Shown: positions 57,765-64,000 of the stretch, piece after piece
How positions within the stretch are numbered: the stretch's first letter is position 1
How the letters are laid out: each line of letters begins with the position of its first letter
NCBI RefSeq assembly: GCF_000237925.1
Contig: NC_031498.1
Location: forward strand, 24,934,308 to 24,998,307
Origin: Schistosoma mansoni
Lineage: Eukaryota > Platyhelminthes > Trematoda > Strigeidida > Schistosomatidae
DNA: 64,000 bases
Direction: 5' to 3'
Position numbers and translations under genes: made by a program
Notes under the pieces: model-generated
The model's input: only the letters and a program-made list of their open reading frames with translations
What the model was told of the DNA's origin: nothing
Database searches by the model: none

Positions 57765-60717
57765 CCAACCTCCATTGCCATTAATGAAGCATCTCGGTAA
57801 GCAGCCAAACGAGCTGGACCAGGTGAAGGTGATGCACATTCGACTGAAGTTTGTCTACCAGGTGCAGGAGCTGAAGTAGTAGTAGTGGTAGAGCCTGTTG
57901 TTGAAGGCTGCGCTTTAGATTGCGTTGTGCCTAAAATATTGAAGATAAGAAAATGGATAGTAGGAGTAATTTAGAATTAGGAAATTGTTTTCTTGGATTG
58001 GATTAGGCCTCATGTGATCGGCTCGCAATGATAGGAAAGCAGTTGTATGACCTCTTTCACCAGACCGATTATCGATTAATTCGCTTACATTACCCGCAAG
58101 ACCATTGACTTACTTTTCAACTGACACATCGACTAATGGACAACAATTAAGACGTTAACGCTTATTGGTCGTCCGATTCCTTCTAACACAGTGACTAATT
58201 AGAATACGAAAGTAGAAGAGAAATCAGTTCCCCATTGTACACAGTTCGATCATAACTCAAACCTCATACAATAATATGGAGTAAAATCAACATACGTTGA
58301 AGAGGACTAAGTAATAGATCCATAAAAAATTAACAATAACTTAAGAAAGGTACAACATATAACAATAGTAAAAGCTTACAAACACATGAATCCTTGAATA
58401 TAATGACTAATGAACAAAAAAGGAAATCATAACTCTAAATAGGACAGTATTGAAAGTTCCGCATCAAGCTATTGCTACTATTAATGTAGATTAAAAGTAT
58501 TCAGCCTGTTCTTATTGAACTATAAAAACCTTTAGCAAATGGACAATTTCATGAAAAAAGAGGATAATAACATTATAAAGTGTAGACAGATCTTAAATAA
58601 TTGATGAATTTGTTAAAGCCTTCCACAGGTTATTCTGTCCGTAAATTGAAGAAACAATGACATATAAATTCTTATTGATAGATGTAGGTTATCTATCTTC
58701 TCGAACCCGTAAAATTTATTTATTTAAACACATAAATATTGGTACAAAGGAGCATCAGATATATATGCGCCGCACAAATCTTATTTGACTTATGTGAGGG
58801 CTGTGATACAGCCCAGATGCCCAAACTGAAGCAGGTGGTTTTCTTAGGGGGTCACACCCGGAGCCTTTGACTTAAAGGTCTGATCCATAAGGCAGTGCAG
58901 CTTCGTGAGGAGATGCACTCCCATGGTAGCCAGTGACCAACGATTGGTTCATACGCCATTCGCTCCTTCAGGATACTGGAGCCCATGTGCACCATTGGTT
59001 TAGAATCAGGGTTTTCCAACTCCCCTAGGTGGACTTTGTGTGTCCACCAACCCGGTTAAAGCGCCGGACATTCTCTTTTCGTCCTCTCAATTTCGCAAAC
59101 AACACCTCCGCCACGAGAAGGCAGTGGTTCTATGCACGTGGTCATTCGAGAGCATTTGGAGAGTGAGTGTTGACTCTCCCCAATCTCGGCCGTACCAAGG
59201 CATTTGGGATCCAAATATATTTTTTTAGGAGTGTCTATAATGTTCCTATTCAGGGTAGAGATGAACGGTTTAAGCTTAGCGTCTATAAATCACAAACTAA
59301 AATTATCTATAATGCAAAAAATACTCTGTAACCATATGGGTAAACGAATTTCATGAAAAAAAAATACAAAAAGCATTTTCTGATTAATTTTCCCATAACA
59401 TTAAACACCACTAGGTTAAGGCTTGTTTCAAGATTAAAGATTGAGGATCATGATTTAAGGATAGTATCAATTTGTCTATTATAAACAACCTATACAAACA
59501 AAAACTAAGCAATTTAGTAAATGTAACATGATCATTTTACTTTATAACGATAAAAAGTAATTTTTCGTTTACCATTTCAAACGTTTTCGGTAGAGTGTAG
59601 AGGTATTGTAGTGAACGAAAACACGACTGCGGACAATCGAATGTATTTAAGCACAAATTACAGACTATCTCACTAAATTCTGATAACCATACAGTAAACA
59701 GTTAATTTGCAAAATAACAACCGATTGTCTCAATCTTCACTGTTCCTTCTATAAATATCAGTTCATCTTCTCTAATTTCATTGTTCATGCATTTTCCTAC
59801 CAATTGCGCTTCATTTCAATTCTTTCCTTATCGGTCTTCTACCAAAATACATTCTACGTCTGACCATCACTATATACAACTTATGTGGACATAAGTAGCC
59901 CACACCACAGTATTTCTACTACTTGTTATCTATGATATTTAAATTTCGAGCAAAAAGCTTACAGATGGCGTTCTTAATCCTACTTAGCTTGTCCCCATAT
60001 ACTTTAATCATATTCCATTTCTAACTAATGAATTAAGAATGTGATATTTCATTTCATTTGTGTATGACATGGTGTCGTGGTATGAAAGAAAGCTGAAAAG
60101 GGCTAGCTTCTCTTGGTCCTTCACGACTCCCTAGCTGGGGTCCGAGAGATGGTGCAACACAGTGGCTAGAGACGTTATCAGATATGGCTCAGAATAGAAG
60201 CCAGTGGCGATCCTGCTGTAACCTTCTTTTACTTTCTTCATAAAGAGTGGCTATAACTTTTTTAGCTGAAAGAGTTTTCCGGTTGTACATTTCAGTCCCC
60301 CTTATCTTTTCATCCTTTCTCTTCCTATTTTCATTATTTTGTGTGGCGCATATGTATCTGGTGCCCTTTTGTACCAATATGTATGTGTTTAATTAAATAA
60401 AATGAATTAAGAGCTTGAATATCACCTCAACCAATTTGCCTTCCAAAAGCATTCGACAACTATCTGTCAACTATCATAACACAGTAAGTGTAAATTGAAC
60501 TCTGATTGACATGTAACATTGTCATAACTACTGAAAACTAAGAAAAAAAAAGAAAAGAAAAGTACAACCTTACTTACTTGGAAGCAGTGGTGATTTAATA
60601 ATTCCTTCAAATAAAGCTTTTTTACTAAGTGTTTTCAATTTTTCTTTGAGATCTGCTTTTTCTTGTTCCAAAGCCTCAATATCCGCTTGAAGTGCATCTA
60701 ATGTTTGTTCATATTCT
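51937..60717 (-). CDS. DCTN1: Dynactin subunit 1 (p150Glued), C-terminal five exons
   Basis: Minus-strand exons in order: 60717-60578, 57930-57770, 56998-56927, 55478-55107 and 52215-51937 (stop). Borders are GT-AG and phases agree; they encode 340 residues. Dynactin links the dynein motor to cargo and microtubules. The first exon reads EYEQTLDALQADIEALEQEK and ADLKEKLKTLSKK, matching the p150Glued coiled coil (DALQADIDQLE...AELKQRL). A S/T/P linker follows (APAPGRQTS), then a heptad block EALREAIRRLSSEVSRLRGE as in the family's AMRLHISQLQHE block, then PLSKQVSEM and TVKLVKLKNELEK. The end, ADFTSFPS and then MTKDELHHLHSYLLRV, matches the family's conserved tail LTQEQLHQLHSRLIS. The CAP-Gly domain and earlier exons must lie past 64000; no further exon was recognised from 60718 to 64000, so the next intron exceeds 3.2 kb. 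Confidence 0.88.
53560..54092 (+). repeat. Sm-alpha-like copy with inversion, split by a LINE
   Basis: In DCTN1 intron 55106-52216. From 53560 to about 53960 the 3' body is on the minus strand (GAATCTTCCCAATGATGTTT, GACTGCAATTGATCAG). From about 53965 the head and ribozyme run on the plus strand (TAGGTTCGAGTCCC, CTGACGAGTCCC). The ribozyme at 54014-54066 keeps CTGACGAG but has a broken stem II and CGAAG in place of CGAAA. A LINE interrupts it at 53622-53836. Confidence 0.8.
53622..53836 (+). mobile_element. 5'-truncated LINE nested in Sm-alpha
   Basis: A 215-bp 3' end of the CTGA-tailed LINE, starting CTTTATCTTCCCTTAAACTT and ending ACTGACTGATTGGT. The perfect 11-bp duplication TGATGTTTAAG (53611-53621 and 53837-53847) is itself Sm-alpha sequence. 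Confidence 0.9.
54557..55067 (+). repeat. 520-bp retroposon family, full-length
   Basis: Starts GCCCCCAAATACCTTAG and ends GTGTTTAAATAAATAATAG, 40 bp from DCTN1 exon 55107-55478 on the intron side. It is antisense to DCTN1. Confidence 0.85.
55075..55103. repeat. TA microsatellite at a DCTN1 splice donor
   Basis: About fourteen TA units begin two bases into the DCTN1 intron, right after the donor AAAAG/GTAATA read on the minus strand. Confidence 0.9.
57724..57761. repeat. TA microsatellite near a DCTN1 splice donor
   Basis: About nineteen TA units lie just inside the intron after the donor at 57769, read on the minus strand. Confidence 0.9.
58715..59209 (-). repeat. 520-bp retroposon family, near full-length
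   Basis: Begins TTATTTATTTAAACACATAA and ends CGTACCAAGGCATTTGGG, with a small deletion near 59125. In a DCTN1 intron, in the same sense as the gene. Confidence 0.85.
59607..59909 (-). mobile_element. Solo LTR fossil
   Basis: 303 bp from TGTAGTGAACG to CCCACACCACA on the plus strand (TG...CA type ends, an imperfect inverted pair), flanked by the 4-bp duplication GTAT (59603-59606 and 59910-59913). No internal retroelement region adjoins. Relatives at 29640, 45664 and 61540. The short duplication fits a Ty3/gypsy-type element; the family was not named. Confidence 0.7.
60075..60408 (+). mobile_element. LINE 3' end joined to the 520-bp family tail
   Basis: Reads GPSRLPSWGPRDGATQWLET, then LSDMAQNRSQWRSCCN and LLLLSS with stop, the C-terminus of an RTE-like LINE distinct from the other two. 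After a pyrimidine-rich UTR, positions 60344-60408 (GTGTGGCGCATATGTATCTG, GTGCCCTTTTGTACCAATAT, TAATTAAATAAAAT) are the 3' end of the 520-bp family. The same order occurs at 35448-36520. Confidence 0.75.
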
Positions 60718-60867
60718 CTGTTTGAAAAAAAAGTTTTTTCAAATAAACAAATCTCAAATAAGGATTTGAAAAAAAATAAAATAAATTTTTCATTGTACAA
60801 TAATTCTCTTACTAAATTTATTAAATAATCATAAACGTTATAATAACTATTTTCAGACTTGACAGTC

Positions 60868-61296
60868 AGTCAGCTACAACGTAGGACCAGGCACATTTAT
60901 GCGTCGGTCCAAGTTGCCACACGTCATAAACACAACAAGATGAACACCGAATTTATAGAAGTATTTAATTTAGTGGTGGTAATATATAAAATAAAGGTTG
61001 TATATAAGGAAGTTATGAAGTAATTTTAATCTCAAGTTTTAAGGGAAGATAAAGGGTGTATACACCTACACCATTGTGATCGATTCTGAGCCATGTCACC
61101 TAGAGTCTCCAACCCTTGGGTACGATAGTCACGCGGACCTCAACCAAGTAGTCTGCATCTACCAACATGGCACAGACTAGAAGTTAGTGACCTCAATCTC
61201 TGATGCCATGTTTTGGTTTGACCGCCCCTAACTTTCTTCCAACCATCCCCAATGCTAGTCAGCATAGCGCGTCCTGGTAATCGGTGTTCAGACATG
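60868..61296 (-). mobile_element. LINE 3' fragment, CTGA-tailed family
   Basis: Plus strand starts GACAGTCAGTCAGCTACAAC and runs through the 3' UTR into the C-terminal coding part (GAGCCATGTCACCTAGAGTC, TGCCATGTTTTGGTTTGACC). TTCAGAC occurs just before and at the right end, a possible target duplication. In a DCTN1 intron. Confidence 0.85.
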
Positions 61297-61539
61297 AATG
61301 AAAGTGATCAGTCGCTCATGTAGACTCAGTTGCTAACATTAAAAATAGGCTTAAATGAGATAGTTCACCTAGAATAGGGACACATTCGATTATATCAATT
61401 TTTCTTGAAATACCCTATAGTCAAAAACGAATAGAAGATTGATCAATATCAGTAAATGTAAATTCAGTCATAAATTTTATAGTCTTGATCTCAATTTATA
61501 ATGTTAGACACTGTTTCATGTGAACACGAGAACAAATAC

Positions 61540-61826
61540 TGTGGTGTGTGCTACTCGTATTGACAAATATAAGTAGTATGTAGCGCCAATCGGAAGTGGA
61601 ATGCATGCCAGTAGATTGAGAAGATTCAATTAAAAAGAATAGAAAAGGAAATAGTGACCATAATAACAAAATAATTAGAAGGATCATCAAGCATGTAAGG
61701 GACAACTGATGAAAGATGTGCAAATGATGTATTTAATGTATGGTTTTCATATTTTACGAAATCACTGTAATTTTGTACTAATAAAGAAATTGGCTCTCCC
61801 TACTTGACTTATTCGTTCACTATATT
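61540..61826 (+). mobile_element. LTR fossil, same family as 59607-59909
   Basis: Begins TGTGGTGTGTGCTACTCG, contains AATAAA near 61780 and ends TTCGTTCACTATA, the plus-strand counterpart of the copy at 59607. Appears to be a solo LTR; flanking duplication is unclear. Diverged. Confidence 0.55.
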
Positions 61827-62796
61827 ACTACTGTGATTTCAGGATCCATTATCGTTCTGCTCTTTTTTCAGTTGTTATTCCGTTATGGACGTTCCGTGGT
61901 TGAAATAACAGGAGTAGTGAGCAGTTATATCAATGGGTTGCATAGCATCACTTTAAGATCACAAATCTATTATCATTCTATTTATCATTTTAAAAATAAA
62001 GAAAACATACATGGCAACATAGAAGACAAAGTACTGAAATATTCCGATAACCGATGTTAGTTTAGATGCTTTGATTAAGTCAGTAACCTATTTTTTTCAA
62101 GACTTTAAATATTGTAAATATCTTTTAAAATCTTTAATTCTTCCAAATAAACAAACAATGTATGCGAATCCAATTATTTGCTAAAACGGTCTGATAAGAG
62201 GTGTCATTACCAAGGTTTGACTTGATAATTTCAAATAACTTGAACATTGGGTAGACTGTAATAATATAGTTGTAATATCCCAATGAGTATAAAAATTAGG
62301 TTTTTGTAGATTTTTCGGCGTTTTGTCACTCAGTGTAAGCTACTTCTTCAGAGAGTAAACAAACAAATTAAACTAACCGAAGTTCAAACTGTACAAAGGA
62401 ACAAAGCAAGAATATTTGGTACGATCAATCAAAAACAGGTCTGACCAAGTCGATGTCATGTCATTCCAGTCAAGGTGATTTATGTGAGGCAACATTTATG
62501 ATGAACACAAACCTTTTACGTTGATGTGATAACATACCAAAGCTTACTTATATACTACGTCCTCTATTATGTATTGACTGACTTAGACATGGATAAGGAT
62601 TTTTTTTCTACACAACAAGTGGTCCGATAAAACTTGTAGAATGGAGAATGAAATTTAATTCATGGACGTTGTGTTGCAATAATTCAACAAAAAGCTTAAA
62701 ATAGGAATGGAGGTTTGAAATATGATCAGTAAAAGCTATTAATGGTAAAACACTTAGATGTGAATAACTTTACCATGCTAATATTTCAAGCGGCAA

Positions 62797-63594
62797 TTTA
62801 TTTATTCATTTAAACACATAAACATTGGTACAAGAAGGCACCAAATATATATATGCGCCACACAAATTATTCGATTTGTGTGAGGCTGGAATACTGTGCG
62901 GGTGCCCAAAACAAAGCAGGTGATCTTCTTAGGGGGTCATTTCTTGTACATTTGACCCAGAGGTCTAATCCATAAGGTAGTGGAGCAACATCACAAGACG
63001 CAGTCCCATGGTAGCCGGTGACCAACAATAGGTTCATATGCCATTTGTTTCCTTAGAATCTTGGAGTTCATGTGTACCATTGGTTTTGAATTAGGGTTTT
63101 GGGACTGTTAGGATATTCACAAGAATATCCCAAAAATTATCTCGAATGTAAAATGGTATGTTTTCAGACTCTTCACATAATTCGCATGTTATTTCCTATT
63201 GGCCATTATTTACAGTGTCCTAACTATGACTTTCATGTGTCGTTTCCCTATTGGTCAATTTTGAGTCGTCCTAATTATAACCTTCACGTGTCCTTCCTTT
63301 CCATTGGTTACTGGTAATAAGTCATCGTAACTGTATAAATATGCCTTGTCTGTAAACCATTTTTGTTCTGCTGCTGACCCCATAAACAATTCTCATTTAA
63401 CGGCTGTGTTCTGATTTATTGGAGTTGGGGAACAGTATTGGGATCGAACTAGGATATCTGAATTTGGTCAATCGGTAGAATTTCGCGTAGTCCTATCGCA
63501 ATACCCACGTTATATTTCGCATTATAACAGGGACTCCCCTAAATGGATCCTCCGTATCCACTAACCCGATTAAAGCGCCGGACATTTGCTGGGA
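62797..63594 (-). repeat. 520-bp retroposon family, split by an LTR
   Basis: Two parts, 62797-63105 (tail side, TTCATTTAAACACATAAACA) and 63530-63594 (AGCGCCGGACATTTGC), separated by a 424-bp solo LTR. The head part is truncated. Confidence 0.85.
63106..63529. mobile_element. Solo LTR fossil nested in the retroposon
   Basis: 424 bp with ends TGTTAGGATATTC and CATTATAACA (inverted TGTTA / TAACA), flanked by the perfect 5-bp duplication GGGAC (63101-63105 and 63530-63534). TGTATAAATATGCC near 63333 is TATA-like. It is younger than the retroposon it interrupts. The 5-bp duplication fits a gypsy or BEL/Pao element; the family was not named. Confidence 0.85.
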
Positions 63595-64000
63595 AAATAC
63601 CAATTTATATAGATCAAAAACTTTATAAGTATTGAGAAATTATCCTAGTGAATGAGTAAACTCCTCGTTGGAATATCTTAAAATTTTGTATCAACACTGT
63701 AAATAGATCATTTTAAGAAACATCACTATTCAGTACATCGTCACATACTACTGATTATAATCAAGTAAGTAATATCCATGCATTTATTTGGACATTAGGT
63801 CTTTAATCATTTTTCTAGTGTGTAAAAAATTTGATGATTGTTGATCTAACAAACCAGTGTATAAAGTTTGCATCATAAAATGACAGAAAGTGAGAAAATG
63901 ATAACAACCGAGGAATTATTTTATTGAAATTTAAAACTCCTTAAATTTGCACATTCAATGCTCATGCAATGTAATGTCAGTTGAGAATTTGATGTAAGAA
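63595..64000. other. DCTN1 intron sequence, nothing recognised
   Basis: No exon or repeat was recognised up to the window edge. Confidence 0.4.

Noticed and set aside
61496-61723. Minus-strand frame considered as an upstream DCTN1 exon
   Set aside because: It overlaps an LTR fossil, has no acceptor in phase and no coiled-coil pattern.

Overview
The window looks like a piece of a Schistosoma (blood fluke) nuclear genome. It is AT-rich, with three conserved animal genes whose short exons are separated by long introns. The introns are packed with schistosome-type retroposons, including Sm-alpha-like repeats of about 334 bp that carry hammerhead ribozymes.

Genes, left to right. (1) Positions 3641-26446, plus strand: a 12-exon gene for a 1076-residue protein that I call ATRIP, the partner of the DNA-damage kinase ATR. 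(2) Positions 29358-45317, plus strand: a complete 9-exon gene for UMP synthase (UMPS, 463 residues), with an orotate phosphoribosyltransferase half fused to an OMP decarboxylase half and every recognisable catalytic residue present. (3) Positions 51937-60717, minus strand: the last five exons (340 residues) of dynactin subunit 1 (DCTN1, p150Glued); the rest lies beyond the right edge. All exon junctions were fitted by hand. They use GT-AG borders, phases agree throughout, and each reading frame closes. UMPS and DCTN1 converge tail to tail. The three genes serve separate jobs (genome integrity, de novo pyrimidine synthesis, dynein transport) and nothing suggests an operon.

Repeats fill most of the remaining space. 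(a) A family of about 520 bp retroposons that begin GCCCCCAAATG and end in AAATAAATA has 16 copies; one has a 13-bp target-site duplication, another sits between 50-bp direct repeats. (b) A 3180-bp RTE-like LINE with a perfect 16-bp target duplication lies in ATRIP intron 5, and two fragments of the same family occur nearby. (c) A second LINE family ends in a CTGA-type tail and is mostly 5'-truncated; several copies have 11-12 bp target duplications. (d) A third LINE type shares its last 60-70 bases with family (a). (e) Sm-alpha-like units occur in several places, two of them with an intact hammerhead core. (f) There are tRNA-like SINEs, a Merlin-type DNA transposon relic, a Penelope-like fragment and several solo-LTR fossils.

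The observations most worth following are: two almost identical inverted retroposons flanking ATRIP exon 11; the 3' tail shared between the 520-bp family and a LINE; internal inversions in Sm-alpha copies that look like twin priming; and the two hammerheads lying antisense in host introns.
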